A DNA stretch of 64,000 nucleotides from Aestuariivirga litoralis (GTDB lineage Bacteria; Pseudomonadota; Alphaproteobacteria; Rhizobiales; Aestuariivirgaceae), in assembly GCF_003234965.1 (NCBI RefSeq), contig NZ_QKVK01000007.1, forward strand, positions 186,001 to 250,000. The letters run 5' to 3'. The position numbers were made by a program, and so were the translations under genes. Below the pieces are notes generated by a model that was not told the origin of the DNA, ran no database searches, and was given only the letters and a program-made list of their open reading frames with translations. Positions 1-8,618 of the stretch are shown here, in pieces; the stretch's first letter is position 1; each line of letters starts with the position of its first letter.

Positions 1-1422
1 GCTCCCGTCCACGACCACGGCCTGCTCGCCGAAGCGAGGGGCCTGCTGCTCCTCACCTCCGCCGAGCGGCTGCCGCTCGACAGGGCGGCGCTGATCGCTG
101 CCGCCATGGACCATGGCGCGCCCTTCACCGTCATCGCCCATGACGAAGGCATCGACGACGAGCATGCACCGATGATCCTCATCGAGCGCGTCGCCTTCCT
201 GCTCGACGTCAGCACCTATGAACCCCTCGACATCGACATCGGCGCGGCGCGGGCGCTCCTCCCCTCCGTCGTCATTCCGGACCGCATCACCGAAGGCCTG
301 TGCCAGACGGCGCTCGCGCTGGGCCTGTCGTCGATCCGCCCCGCCGTCATGGCGCTGCGCGCCGCCCGCGCCGCCGCCGCGCTCGATGGCCGCCTGGCAG
401 TCGATGACGATGACGCGGGCCTCGCCGCCCGCCTCGTCCTCGCGCCGCGTGCGGTCACCTATCCCGCCGTTGAGGACGAACCCGAACAGCCCGCCCCGCA
501 GGATCAGCCCGACCCGGGCGATACCGAGGATGGCGCCCCGACGCCGCAGGACCTCGCCGACCGCCTGCTCGATGCGGTGAAGGCGTCGCTGCCGGAAGGC
601 CTGCTCGCCGCGCTCGAAAGGAACCTTCGCCAGCCCGCATCCAGATCCGGCGCGGGGGCCGTTTCGCAGAAGGCGGGCCTCAGGCGCGGCCGCCCCGCCG
701 GCACGCGCCAGGGCGAGCCGAAGAACGGGGCGCGCCTCAGCCTCATCGACACGCTGCGCGCCGCAGCCCCGTGGCAGCCGCTCCGCCGCCGCTCGAACCC
801 TGTCCGCAAAGGACTCCAGGTCGAGAAGCCGGACTTCCGCATCCGCCGCTTCAAGGAGAAGCGCGAGACCACCGCGATCTTCGCGGTGGATGCCTCGGGC
901 TCTGCCGCACTGCACCGCATGGCGGAGGCCAAGGGTGCGGTCGAGCTGCTGCTGGCGGATTGCTACGTGCGGCGCGACCGCACGGCCCTGATCGCCTTCC
1001 GTGGCAAGCAGGCGGAACTCCTCCTGCCGCCCACCCGCTCGCTGCAGCGTGCCAAGAAGTCGCTGGCCGACCTTCCCGGCGGCGGCGGCACGCCGCTGGC
1101 AGCCGGAATCGAACAGTCGATGCTGGTGGCCGATCAGGTGCGCCGCGCCGGCGGCGTGCCGCTCATTGTCTTCCTCACCGACGGCAAGGCCAACATCGCG
1201 CGGGATGGAACCGCTGACCGCGCGGCGGCATTGCGCGATGCCGAGGCCGCGGCCAGGGCGCTCCGCATCGCCGGGGTGAGGACACTGATGATCGATCTTT
1301 CCGACACGCGCACGGGCCCCGCCCGCAGGCTGGCCGAGGCGATGGGGGCCGACTACCTGCCGCTTCCGCATGCCGATGCCACGAAGATCTCGGCGCGCGT
1401 CAACGCCGCCATGCAGGCCTGA
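1..1422 (+). CDS. bchD: Magnesium chelatase subunit D, 5' truncated by the window edge
   Basis: The frame is open from base 1, so the N-terminal AAA+-like part lies outside the window; the ATG at 106 is internal. BchD is the ATPase-partner subunit that, with BchI and BchH, inserts Mg2+ into protoporphyrin IX. The visible part has an acidic, Pro-rich linker (about 460-540) and then a C-terminal von Willebrand A domain. That domain shows a MIDAS motif (DASGS near 888-902), a GGGTPL threonine near 1080-1100 and a TDG aspartate near 1177. bchO follows after 2 bases, so the two genes are likely co-transcribed. bchI is expected upstream. Confidence 0.95.
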   Translation, partial: APVHDHGLLAEARGLLLLTSAERLPLDRAALIAAAMDHGAPFTVIAHDEGIDDEHAPMILIERVAFLLDVSTYEPLDIDIGAARALLPSVVIPDRITEGLCQTALALGLSSIRPAVMALRAARAAAALDGRLAVDDDDAGLAARLVLAPRAVTYPAVEDEPEQPAPQDQPDPGDTEDGAPTPQDLADRLLDAVKASLPEGLLAALERNLRQPASRSGAGAVSQKAGLRRGRPAGTRQGEPKNGARLSLIDTLRAAAPWQPLRRRSNPVRKGLQVEKPDFRIRRFKEKRETTAIFAVDASGSAALHRMAEAKGAVELLLADCYVRRDRTALIAFRGKQAELLLPPTRSLQRAKKSLADLPGGGGTPLAAGIEQSMLVADQVRRAGGVPLIVFLTDGKANIARDGTADRAAALRDAEAAARALRIAGVRTLMIDLSDTRTGPARRLAEAMGADYLPLPHADATKISARVNAAMQA

Positions 1423-1424
1423 GC

Positions 1425-2300
1425 ATGGGTTACTACCTCGACTGGGCAAAGGACGGCCGCGACTGGCCGAACCATGCCGCCAGTCGTTTCGTCGATGCCG
1501 CCGGAATGCCGTGGCACGTCCAGATCATGGGCGAAGGCCCGGCGCTGCTGCTCCTCCACGGCACCGGATCCGCCACCCACACCTGGCGCGACGTGATGCC
1601 GAAGCTCGCCGCGCACTACACCGTCGTCGCCATGGACCTTCCCGGCCATGCCTTCACCCAGCCGCCGTCGAAGCACAGCCTGTCACTTCCCGGCATGGCC
1701 GCCGCCGTCGCGTCTTTGCTCCGCACACTGAAGGTCGAGCCGGTCCGCGCCGTCGGCCACTCGGCCGGGGCGGCGGTGCTGGTGCGCATGGCGGTGGAGC
1801 GGCTCTTCGCGCCCGCTGACATCATCAGCTTCAACGGCGCCTTCTTCCCGGTCTCGGGCGTCGCGGGCCAGTTCTTTTCGCCCCTCGCCAAGACCTTTGC
1901 CAACGCCACCATCGTGCAGAAGCTCTTCGCCCGCATGGCGGACCGCAAGGCGGTGGAGCGCCTGCTGCGCGACACGGGCTCCCACATCGATGCCGAAGGC
2001 ATCACCCTCTACCAGAAGCTCTTCTCCAACGAGGGCCACATTGCGGGAACGCTGGGCATGATGGCCGCCTGGGACCTGCACTGGGTGCCGCAGGACCTGA
2101 AGAACCTGCCCCTTCCCATCACGCTGGTCTATGCCACAGGCGACCGCACCATTCCGCCCGCCCGCGCCGCGGAAGCCGCCAGGCTCGCGCAGCATGCCGG
2201 CCTGATCGAAATCAAGGGTCTCGGCCACCTCGCCCATGAGGAAGACCCGACGGGTGCGGCCGCCATCATCGCGGACCCCGCCGCTCACGCCCTCCGGTAG
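1425..2300 (+). CDS. bchO: Magnesium chelatase-associated alpha/beta hydrolase BchO
   Basis: This 291-aa protein is an alpha/beta-hydrolase-fold member found next to bchID in purple bacteria and thought to help the magnesium-chelatase step; its chemistry is unproven. Visible features are an oxyanion-loop HGTGSATHTW, the nucleophile elbow GHSAGA (residues 111-116, Ser113), an acidic residue in ATGDRTIP and a late histidine in GLGHLAHEE. The start ATG lies 2 bases after the bchD stop, which implies translational coupling. Length is usual for the family. Confidence 0.93.
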   Translation: MGYYLDWAKDGRDWPNHAASRFVDAAGMPWHVQIMGEGPALLLLHGTGSATHTWRDVMPKLAAHYTVVAMDLPGHAFTQPPSKHSLSLPGMAAAVASLLRTLKVEPVRAVGHSAGAAVLVRMAVERLFAPADIISFNGAFFPVSGVAGQFFSPLAKTFANATIVQKLFARMADRKAVERLLRDTGSHIDAEGITLYQKLFSNEGHIAGTLGMMAAWDLHWVPQDLKNLPLPITLVYATGDRTIPPARAAEAARLAQHAGLIEIKGLGHLAHEEDPTGAAAIIADPAAHALR

Positions 2301-2328
2301 GACGATCTGACCCCTTGCCAAATCTGAA

Positions 2329-2360
2329 TTGACAGTTTTTATTGTCAACTGATGTTTACA
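2329..2360 (+). promoter_or_regulatory. Composite PpsR/CrtJ-type operator at the crtI promoter and start
   Basis: TGT-N12-ACA occurs at 2343-2360, the known PpsR/CrtJ operator form. A second palindrome, TGACA-N8-TGTCA at 2330-2347, shares its right half-site, giving three half-sites 13 bases apart. TTGACA at 2329-2334 could also be a -35 element. The 3' operator overlaps the annotated crtI ATG at 2352, so either transcription is nearly leaderless or crtI starts later. Repression of crtIB under oxygen is inferred from family knowledge. Confidence 0.75.
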
Positions 2361-3884
2361 GACATCGACCATCCCCCGCCCAGGGCCGCCGTGGCCGACC
2401 GGCGCCCCCACGCCGCCGTCATCGGCAGCGGCCTCGGGGGGCTTGCGGCTGCCATCCGGCTGGGTGCACGCGGATACCGCGTCACCGTCTACGAGAAGCT
2501 GGAACAGCCGGGCGGCCGCGCCTCCGTCTTCCGCCAGGACGGCTTCACCTTCGATGCCGGCCCCACTATCATCACTGCGCCCTTCATCCTCGATGAGCTC
2601 TGGTCGCTGGCGGGAGAAACCTTCTCCGACGACGTCACACTCAAGGCGCTCGACCCCTTCTACGACATCCGCTTCGACGACGGCACTGTCATGTCCTGCT
2701 GCGCGGACCCCGCCCGCATGGCCGAGGAAATCCGCCGCATCTCGCCCTCCGACGTCGCGGGCTACGAGCGCTTCATGACCGAGAGCGAGGCGATCTACCG
2801 CATCGGCTTCGAGCAGCTGGGCCATGTGCCCTTCGGTTCCCCCCTCGACATGCTGAAGATCGCACCCGACCTCCTGCGCCTTGGCGCCTGGCGCACCGTG
2901 CACCAGCACGTGGCAGCACGCGTGAAGGACCCGAAGATCCGGATGGCGCTCAGCTTCCATCCGCTGTTCATTGGCGGCAACCCGTTCAAGGTCACGGCGA
3001 TCTACAGCATGATCGCCTATCTCGAGCGGGCGTTCGGCGTGCACTTCGCCATGGGCGGCACGGGTGCCCTCGTGCAGGCCATGGCCAGGCTCGTCCAGCG
3101 CCAGGGCAACCGCATTGTCCTCAACACTGCCGTGGACGAAATCACCTGCGAGGGCTCACGCGTCACCGGTCTGCGCCTCGCCGACGGCACGGAGGTTCCC
3201 GCCGCCATCGTCGTCTCCAATGCGGAAACCGCCCACACCTATACGAAGCTGCTGCGCAATGCGCCCCGCAGGCGCTGGTCGGATGCAAAGCTCGCGAAGG
3301 CGCGCTATTCGATGAGCCTCTTCGTCTGGTACTTCGGCACCAACCGAAAATACGAGGATGTGAAGCACCATACCATCATGATGGGCCCGCGCTACCGCGA
3401 GCTGCTGCAGGACATTTTCGAAAGGAAGATCCTGGCGAAGGACTTCAGCCTCTATCTCCACCGCCCCACCGCCACCGATCCCTCGCTCGCGCCGGAAGGC
3501 TGCGACTCCTTCTATGTCCTCTCACCCGTGCCGCATCAGGACTCAGGCATCGACTGGGCAACGCAGGCGCAGACTTACAAGGCAGCCATCGCCGAACATC
3601 TCGACCACACGCTTCTCCCCGGCTTCCGCGACCACATCGTGACCGAGAAGCTCATGACCCCCATCGATTTTGCAACCCGCCTCTCCTCCGCCAAGGGCGC
3701 CGCATTCGGGCTGGAGCCGGTGCTGCTGCAAAGCGCGTGGTTCCGTCCCAACAACAAGGCGGAAGACATCGAGAACCTCTTCCTCGTCGGCGCAGGAACG
3801 CACCCCGGTGCGGGCGTTCCCGGCGTCGTCTCCTCCGCCCGCATCCTCGACACGGTGGTTCCCGATGCTGCGGCCTTCGCCTGA
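2352..3884 (+). CDS. crtI: Phytoene desaturase CrtI
   Basis: This 510-aa FAD-dependent desaturase converts phytoene stepwise to neurosporene or lycopene. It has the dinucleotide-binding motif GSGLGG (residues 25-30) followed by the acidic end of the beta-strand (VYEK), a PGGRA motif, and the C-terminal carotene-oxidoreductase signature around FLVGAGTHPGAGVPGV. The ATG at 2352 lies inside a PpsR-type operator, and no Shine-Dalgarno is obvious. A GTG at 2391 is an alternative start that keeps the whole FAD domain. The 3' end overlaps crtB by 20 bases. Confidence 0.95.
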   Translation: MFTDIDHPPPRAAVADRRPHAAVIGSGLGGLAAAIRLGARGYRVTVYEKLEQPGGRASVFRQDGFTFDAGPTIITAPFILDELWSLAGETFSDDVTLKALDPFYDIRFDDGTVMSCCADPARMAEEIRRISPSDVAGYERFMTESEAIYRIGFEQLGHVPFGSPLDMLKIAPDLLRLGAWRTVHQHVAARVKDPKIRMALSFHPLFIGGNPFKVTAIYSMIAYLERAFGVHFAMGGTGALVQAMARLVQRQGNRIVLNTAVDEITCEGSRVTGLRLADGTEVPAAIVVSNAETAHTYTKLLRNAPRRRWSDAKLAKARYSMSLFVWYFGTNRKYEDVKHHTIMMGPRYRELLQDIFERKILAKDFSLYLHRPTATDPSLAPEGCDSFYVLSPVPHQDSGIDWATQAQTYKAAIAEHLDHTLLPGFRDHIVTEKLMTPIDFATRLSSAKGAAFGLEPVLLQSAWFRPNNKAEDIENLFLVGAGTHPGAGVPGVVSSARILDTVVPDAAAFA

Positions 3885-4893
3885 GCGCCCGCTCGTCTCG
3901 CCCGCCGATCTCGCCCAGTGCCGGCAGATGATCCGCGATGGCTCGAAGACCTTCTACACGGCCTCGCTGCTTCTCCCGCAGCGTGTCTGCGATGCCTCGC
4001 GCGCGCTCTATGGCTTCTGCCGCGTGGCGGATGACCTCGTTGACCAGTCCACCGACAGCCGTGCCGCCGTCGATACGTTGCTGGCCCGCCTCGACCGCAT
4101 CTATCGCGGCGCCCCCGACAATCAGCCGGCCGACCGTGCCTTCGCCGACGTGGCGCTGCGCTTCGCCATCCCGCGCGAGATACCGGAGGCCCTCATCGAA
4201 GGCTTCGCCTGGGATGCGAGCGGGCGGCGCTACCACACGCTCGATGACCTCCACGCCTATGCCGTGCGCGTCGCCGGAACGGTGGGCGCCATGATGTCGC
4301 TTGTCATGCAGGTGCGAGACCCGTCCGCCATCGCCCGGGCCTGCGACCTCGGCGTTGCCATGCAGCTTACCAACATCGCGCGGGACGTAGGCGAGGATGC
4401 CCGCAGCGCGCGGCTCTACCTGCCGCTCGGCTGGCTTGCCCAGGAAGGCCTCGATGCCGAAGGCTTCCTCGCTGCTCCCCACACCTCCGTCCCGCTCTCC
4501 AACGTGCTGAGACGGCTGCTCGCCGAGGCTGATCGCCTCTATGCCCGCAGCCTGTCCGGCATCGCCATGTTGCCATCGGGCTGCCGCCCCTCGATCCACG
4601 CCGCCCGCCTGCTCTATGCCGAGATCGGCCGGGCGGTGGAAAGGAACGGCCATGACAGCGTCACACGCCGCGCCGTCGTGCCCACCCCGCGCAAGCTTGC
4701 CCTCCTGGCACAGGCCGTCATGGCCTCGCTGCAGTCCGCACCGCGCTCCACCGCGCCCGCCATCCCCGCCGCACAGTTCCTCATCGATGCGGTGGCCAGT
4801 GCCGGCCAGCCCATCCACCCCCCGCGCACGCTGGACGAACGCGCACAGTGGCTCACCGATCTCTTCACCAGGCTGGAGAAGCAGGGCCAATGA
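3865..4893 (+). CDS. crtB: Phytoene synthase CrtB
   Basis: CrtB condenses two geranylgeranyl diphosphates into phytoene, the first committed carotenoid step. The 342-aa protein has both Asp-rich Mg-diphosphate motifs, DDLVD at residues 56-60 and DVGED at 174-178, and the FCRVADD context typical of squalene/phytoene synthases. The open frame runs upstream to 3670, but the ATG at 3865 is chosen because it gives the family's usual N-terminus and a short overlap with crtI. The stop codon overlaps the next small gene as ATGA. Confidence 0.95.
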   Translation: MLRPSPERPLVSPADLAQCRQMIRDGSKTFYTASLLLPQRVCDASRALYGFCRVADDLVDQSTDSRAAVDTLLARLDRIYRGAPDNQPADRAFADVALRFAIPREIPEALIEGFAWDASGRRYHTLDDLHAYAVRVAGTVGAMMSLVMQVRDPSAIARACDLGVAMQLTNIARDVGEDARSARLYLPLGWLAQEGLDAEGFLAAPHTSVPLSNVLRRLLAEADRLYARSLSGIAMLPSGCRPSIHAARLLYAEIGRAVERNGHDSVTRRAVVPTPRKLALLAQAVMASLQSAPRSTAPAIPAAQFLIDAVASAGQPIHPPRTLDERAQWLTDLFTRLEKQGQ

Positions 4894-4997
4894 GCGGCAG
4901 CAGCCTCGCACTCGCCGAGGGCATCCTCGTCGCCGGCGTCGTCCTCGGCTGGGCCTTCTGGGAATTGTGGAAGCTGAAGCGAGACAAGCGGAAGTGA
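4890..4997 (+). CDS. Small single-span membrane protein coupled to crtB
   Basis: A 35-codon frame begins with an ATG whose last bases form the crtB stop (ATGA overlap), the same coupling used at many junctions in this cluster. The product has a short polar N-terminus, one hydrophobic segment (about residues 8-26, Leu/Val/Gly/Trp rich) and a strongly basic tail ending KLKRDKRK, so an N-out, C-in orientation is predicted by the positive-inside rule. I do not recognise a named family. Its position suggests a role in membrane placement or assembly of carotenoid enzymes, but this is inference. Confidence 0.6.
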   Translation: MSGSSLALAEGILVAGVVLGWAFWELWKLKRDKRK

Positions 4998-5024
4998 CCG
5001 TGCGGCCACAAGCCTCCACACACC

Positions 5025-5100
5025 CATCATGCCGGGCTCGTCCCGGGCATCCTTTTGCTCAGGCCTTGAAGGATCGCCAGGACGAGCCCGGCGATGATGA
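5025..5100. repeat. Single REP-like palindromic element between crtB and crtC
   Basis: The segment begins with CATCATGCCGGGCTCGTCC and ends with GACGAGCCCGGCGATGATGA, an inverted-repeat pair related to the eight copies near 21,691-23,010. It sits between the convergent ends of the crtIB and crtDC units, where it may act as a bidirectional transcription barrier. Confidence 0.75.
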
Positions 5101-5142
5101 AGTTTGGAATGGATGATGAAGTTGGGGGTGACTGTTGCGCCC

Positions 5143-6201
5143 TCACCCTCTCCGCGGCATCCGGAACGGCAGCATCAGCTGCACGACGGGGTTCCGGAAG
5201 CGCGCCAGCGACAAGCTCTCGTGGAAGGCATCCGCCGGCCCCTCCTCCGTGTCCAGCTTCAGCAGCGTGCGCGCATAGAAGGGCGAATCCTCCAGCAGCG
5301 AGGCAACTGAAAACCTGCGCGCCGCCCGCATGTGTCGCGCCATGCGCCAGAAGGTCGTCGGCATCTCGCGCCGCGGCGGTACGGCCATGTCCTCCACGTG
5401 TCCGTCGGCCCCGATGTGCAGCGCGAAGGCGGAGGTGCCGCCATCCTTCAGCACCGTGTCATAAACGATGGCCGCGCCATCCTTCATCGCCGCGCGAGAC
5501 CACACCCAGCTCTCGAAACTGTCCTCCAGCGGCACGGCTCCCCAGTTCGAATCGTGATAGCCGATGCCGGACCAGCGCAGCGCAGGCTTCTCGAACACCG
5601 CGTCGATGCGGGAGAAGGGCGCGACGGGCCGCCACACATGCAGGCCCTCGTGGTCGAGCCTCACCTCATGCGCGCAGATCGCCGAGGGCGTGAGCCGCAC
5701 CTGGCCGCGCAGGCGCGACGGGATCGGCACCGTCACCTCGTCGATGTCGACCACCAGCACGCCGTCCTCCCAGCGCATGGCGCTGGGTCCGATGGTGAAC
5801 CGCGTCGCATCGCGGCTGATCCAGCGCCGTCCACGCTCGGTCATCGCCCAGCGGTGGCCGCCCGCGCCATAGAGCGCCACGTTCAGGGCGCAGAAATTCT
5901 CCGGGTCGGCAGCGCCCCTCCGGCGGGCGCGCGCATAATAGGGCGAGAACACGCTGCCCACGAAGCCGATGATGGTGAGGCCGTGGCGGCCATCATCGCT
6001 CAGGCCGTCGAGATACCACCAACGGTAGCCCCCCGCCGGGACCGCCGCGTCGAAACCCGTGACGCCAGAAGGCTTTGCGCTGCGAGCCTCCCCGAGAGCA
6101 TGGCCATCGGCACGCCCGGCCCCGGATGCACGCTGCCCCCCGCGAGGTAGAGCCCCGGAATTTTCGTGCGCGCCGCGGGTCGCTGAAATGATGCCATCCA
6201 T
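5143..6201 (-). CDS. crtC: Hydroxyneurosporene synthase (carotenoid 1,2-hydratase) CrtC
   Basis: CrtC adds water to the 1,2 double bond of acyclic carotenoids in the spheroidene/spirilloxanthin branch. The core starts with the family-typical stretch GGYRWWYLDGLSDDG and continues with FVGSVFSPYY and DPENFCALNVALYG. The start is uncertain. The conserved N-terminal stretch lies inside the 3' end of crtD and has no ATG, GTG or TTG near it in frame. The nearest upstream ATG (6201) gives 352 aa and a 202-base overlap with crtD; the open frame continues to 6315. A GTG at 5961 would remove conserved sequence, and a CTG at 6003 sits in a CTGA overlap with the crtD stop. Confidence 0.88.
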   Translation of the reverse strand: MDGIISATRGAHENSGALPRGGQRASGAGRADGHALGEARSAKPSGVTGFDAAVPAGGYRWWYLDGLSDDGRHGLTIIGFVGSVFSPYYARARRRGAADPENFCALNVALYGAGGHRWAMTERGRRWISRDATRFTIGPSAMRWEDGVLVVDIDEVTVPIPSRLRGQVRLTPSAICAHEVRLDHEGLHVWRPVAPFSRIDAVFEKPALRWSGIGYHDSNWGAVPLEDSFESWVWSRAAMKDGAAIVYDTVLKDGGTSAFALHIGADGHVEDMAVPPRREMPTTFWRMARHMRAARRFSVASLLEDSPFYARTLLKLDTEEGPADAFHESLSLARFRNPVVQLMLPFRMPRRG

Positions 6202-7511
6202 CCGTGCGAGGCCCTCCCGTAAAGCGCGCCGCCCGTCGCTGGAAACAGCGCATCGAAGCGGGCGGGGTCGGTGATGATTGTGGTGTCGGCGTTGAAGTCG
6301 ACGCTGAGCCCGCACTGCGCGAGCTTCGCCCGCATGGCAACTTCCACTCGGGCCAAGGGCTGCGGCGCATGATCGCCATTGGCGGGAGAGTTGACGAGCA
6401 GCAGCAGCCGTTCCGGTCCGCCCCCGTGTCCCTCGCGGTCCTGCGCGCAGACATAGACGGTGGGCTCGCCAGGGTAACCGGTGCTCAGTGTACGGAACTC
6501 TTCTTCATAGTCGCGCGAAAAGAACACGTTGTGCCGCGCCAGCGGAAAGCCCGAGGTCTCCGCTACCGCCGCCCAGGTGATGGCGGAGAGAGAGCGCTGC
6601 TCGGCCTGGATCGGCGTCACGGCGGGCTTCACGTCACCGCCCAGCAGCCCCGTGGCCACCGCCTGCGCATCGGCATTGACGATCACGCTGGTGCAATCGA
6701 ACCGCTCCGTCGCGGTGCTGACCCAGGCCACGCGCCCGCCCTCCGTGCCGATCCCCGTCACCGCCTCGCCATAGCGGAAGCTGACGCCCTTGTGCCGCGC
6801 CAGTGCGTCGAGCGCCAGCGCCAGCTCATGCATGCCGCCCCTGACGCTCCATACGCCCGCCTGTTCCACATGGGCGACGAGCATCAGCGTGGCGGGCGCG
6901 AGGAAGGGCGAGGAGCCGCAATAGGTGGCATAGCGCCCGAAGAGCTGCTGCAGGCGCGGGTCGCGGAAGTGCCGTGCCAGCCCCTTCCACATTGTCTCGA
7001 AGGGGTTGATGCGCGCCACGTCCATCATGCCGGACAAGCCATTCGACATGGCCAGCGACACCGGGTTCGGCCGTTGCGAGCGGAGGAAGGGCTTCTCAAG
7101 CGTCTGGTAGATGCGCTTCGCCTCGGCGCTGAAGTCGATGAAGCGCCTTGCCTCGCCTGCCCCGGCGAAGGTGCCGATGGCATCGGCGGAGGCCGCAAGG
7201 TCGGCATGGAGGTCCAGTCGCTCCGAAGGGCTCCAGGCATGCCGCGCCAGGACGGCGAGGGGTTCGAGCGTCACATGGTCGGACACGTCGGCCCCGGCTT
7301 CGGCGAAAACCTGCTCCAGCACCCAGCGCATGGTGAAAACGGTCGGGCCGCCATCGATTCCCTGTCCGCCGACCGCGAGTCGCCGCATCTTGCCACCGGG
7401 CGAGGCCTGGCGCTCGATCACCAGCACCTCCTCGCCCTGGCTTGCAAGGCTCAGCGCAGCGGCCAAACCGCCCATTCCGGCGCCGATGATGATGATGCGA
7501 TCCCGTGGCAT
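6000..7511 (-). CDS. crtD: Methoxy/hydroxyneurosporene desaturase CrtD
   Basis: CrtD is the 3,4-desaturase acting on hydroxylated or methoxylated neurosporene or lycopene derivatives. The 503-aa protein is a CrtI-family flavoprotein: GAGMGG at residues 10-15, a PGGK motif, and the C-terminal signature LYLAGGSVHPGPGVPMAM. It reads divergently from crtE and shares a 101-base promoter region with a PpsR-type operator. crtC follows in the same direction, with the reading frames overlapping. Confidence 0.95.
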   Translation of the reverse strand: MPRDRIIIIGAGMGGLAAALSLASQGEEVLVIERQASPGGKMRRLAVGGQGIDGGPTVFTMRWVLEQVFAEAGADVSDHVTLEPLAVLARHAWSPSERLDLHADLAASADAIGTFAGAGEARRFIDFSAEAKRIYQTLEKPFLRSQRPNPVSLAMSNGLSGMMDVARINPFETMWKGLARHFRDPRLQQLFGRYATYCGSSPFLAPATLMLVAHVEQAGVWSVRGGMHELALALDALARHKGVSFRYGEAVTGIGTEGGRVAWVSTATERFDCTSVIVNADAQAVATGLLGGDVKPAVTPIQAEQRSLSAITWAAVAETSGFPLARHNVFFSRDYEEEFRTLSTGYPGEPTVYVCAQDREGHGGGPERLLLLVNSPANGDHAPQPLARVEVAMRAKLAQCGLSVDFNADTTIITDPARFDALFPATGGALYGRASHGWMASFQRPAARTKIPGLYLAGGSVHPGPGVPMAMLSGRLAAQSLLASRVSTRRSRRGATVGGISTA

Positions 7512-7552
7512 CCCCGTGTCGCGGCTTCCCTGTTGCGGAGCTGCGATTACTA

Positions 7553-7570
7553 TGTCAATGTTCCTTTACA
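7553..7570. promoter_or_regulatory. PpsR/CrtJ-type operator between crtD and crtE
   Basis: TGTCAATGTTCCTTTACA matches TGT-N12-ACA and lies in the divergent crtD/crtE spacer. A further TGACG half-site lies 13 bases further right (7579-7583). One bound tetramer could repress both transcription units. Confidence 0.75.
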
Positions 7571-7612
7571 GTCGCAAGTGACGTTTCTTTCTGACGGCCT
7601 CGGGAGACACCC

Positions 7613-8617
7613 ATGGATATCGGACTCCGCCTCGAACAGGAACTCGAACAGGCCGTGGGCCATGCCGCCGGCGGCGATTGCCCGCCTCTTCTGAGCCAGG
7701 CTCTCCGCCACGCCGTCTTCCCCGGAGGCGCCCGGATCCGTCCCCGCCTGGTGCTCGCGGTGAGCAACGCCTGTGCAACCGGAAACGCGACGGCGACAAC
7801 GCAAAACGCATCCAGAATCGCGACCGCGACAACCACGCGGGATGCACGCCTGAACGCATCTGATGCACAACCAAATGCAACACAAAATGCAACGGCGACA
7901 ACGCAAAATGCAACGTTTGCAACGCAAAATGCATCCGCTGCAATCGCGTTTGCGTCCGCCGTGGAGATCCTCCATTGCGCCTCGCTGGTGCATGACGACC
8001 TGCCGTGTTTTGACAACTCTGAGTTGCGACGCGGGAAGCCTTCGGTGCATGCGGCGTTTGGGGAGCGGATTGCGGTTCTGACCGGTGATGCGCTGATCGT
8101 GCTGGGGTTCGAATGGCTGGCGCTCCGGACGGAGCGGGTGGCGCAGCTTTCGGGGATTCTCGCCCGCTGCGTGGGCGGGCCGACGGGGATTTGCGCGGGC
8201 CAGGCCTGGGAATGTGAGCAAGCTATTGATATCGTGAGGTATCAGCGCGCCAAGACGGGGGCGCTGTTTGCGGCCTGCACGATGGGCGGCGCGGCCTCGC
8301 AGGGCTATGAGCCCTTTGCCTGGCAGAAACTGGGCTTTGCGATCGGCGAGGCCTTCCAGGTGGCGGATGACCTGCGCGACGTGGCCGGTTCGGCCGAGGC
8401 GCTGGGCAAGCCCGTGCACCAGGACGAGGCCAACCACGCGCCGAATTTCGTTGCAGAACTTGGGTTTGACGGCGCCATGGCGCATTTCGAGGAGCTGCTC
8501 GCGGCGGCCCGCGCGGCGATCCCCGACTGCCCGGGGCGCGAGGCGCTGGCCAAGCAGATCGAGGGTGTCTCCCGCAGCCTCGTCACCGGCCTCTCGGCGC
8601 GCACCGTCGCCGCGTGA
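7613..8617 (+). CDS. crtE: Geranylgeranyl diphosphate synthase CrtE with an internal low-complexity insert
   Basis: CrtE makes geranylgeranyl diphosphate for carotenoids and for the bacteriochlorophyll tail. Both Asp-rich prenyltransferase motifs are intact: DDLPCFD at residues 128-134 and DDLRD at 252-256. FPGGARIRPRL near residues 36-46 is the usual start of the fold. Residues 56-108 are an extra Asn/Thr/Ala/Gln-rich repeat between two core helices, so the protein is 334 aa against about 290 for typical CrtE. The insert keeps the frame, and the catalytic part looks undamaged. crtF begins 1 base after the stop. Confidence 0.92.
   Translation: MDIGLRLEQELEQAVGHAAGGDCPPLLSQALRHAVFPGGARIRPRLVLAVSNACATGNATATTQNASRIATATTTRDARLNASDAQPNATQNATATTQNATFATQNASAAIAFASAVEILHCASLVHDDLPCFDNSELRRGKPSVHAAFGERIAVLTGDALIVLGFEWLALRTERVAQLSGILARCVGGPTGICAGQAWECEQAIDIVRYQRAKTGALFAACTMGGAASQGYEPFAWQKLGFAIGEAFQVADDLRDVAGSAEALGKPVHQDEANHAPNFVAELGFDGAMAHFEELLAAARAAIPDCPGREALAKQIEGVSRSLVTGLSARTVAA
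7778..7936 (+). repeat. In-frame tandem low-complexity repeat inside crtE
   Basis: The core CGGCGACAACGCAAAA recurs at 7791 and 7893, each copy followed by GCATCC or TGCAACG, and a third related unit GCAACGCAAAATGCATCC lies at 7919-7936. The encoded residues are almost only A, T, N, Q, S and R. Base composition is clearly A-richer than the flanking crtE sequence. It appears to be a repeat expansion or a captured intergenic repeat. Confidence 0.85.
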
Positions 8618-8618
8618 C

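Noticed and set aside
1683-3044. A 453-codon minus-strand open frame over bchO/crtI
   Set aside because: It spans two genes and a promoter with operators and shows no family motif.
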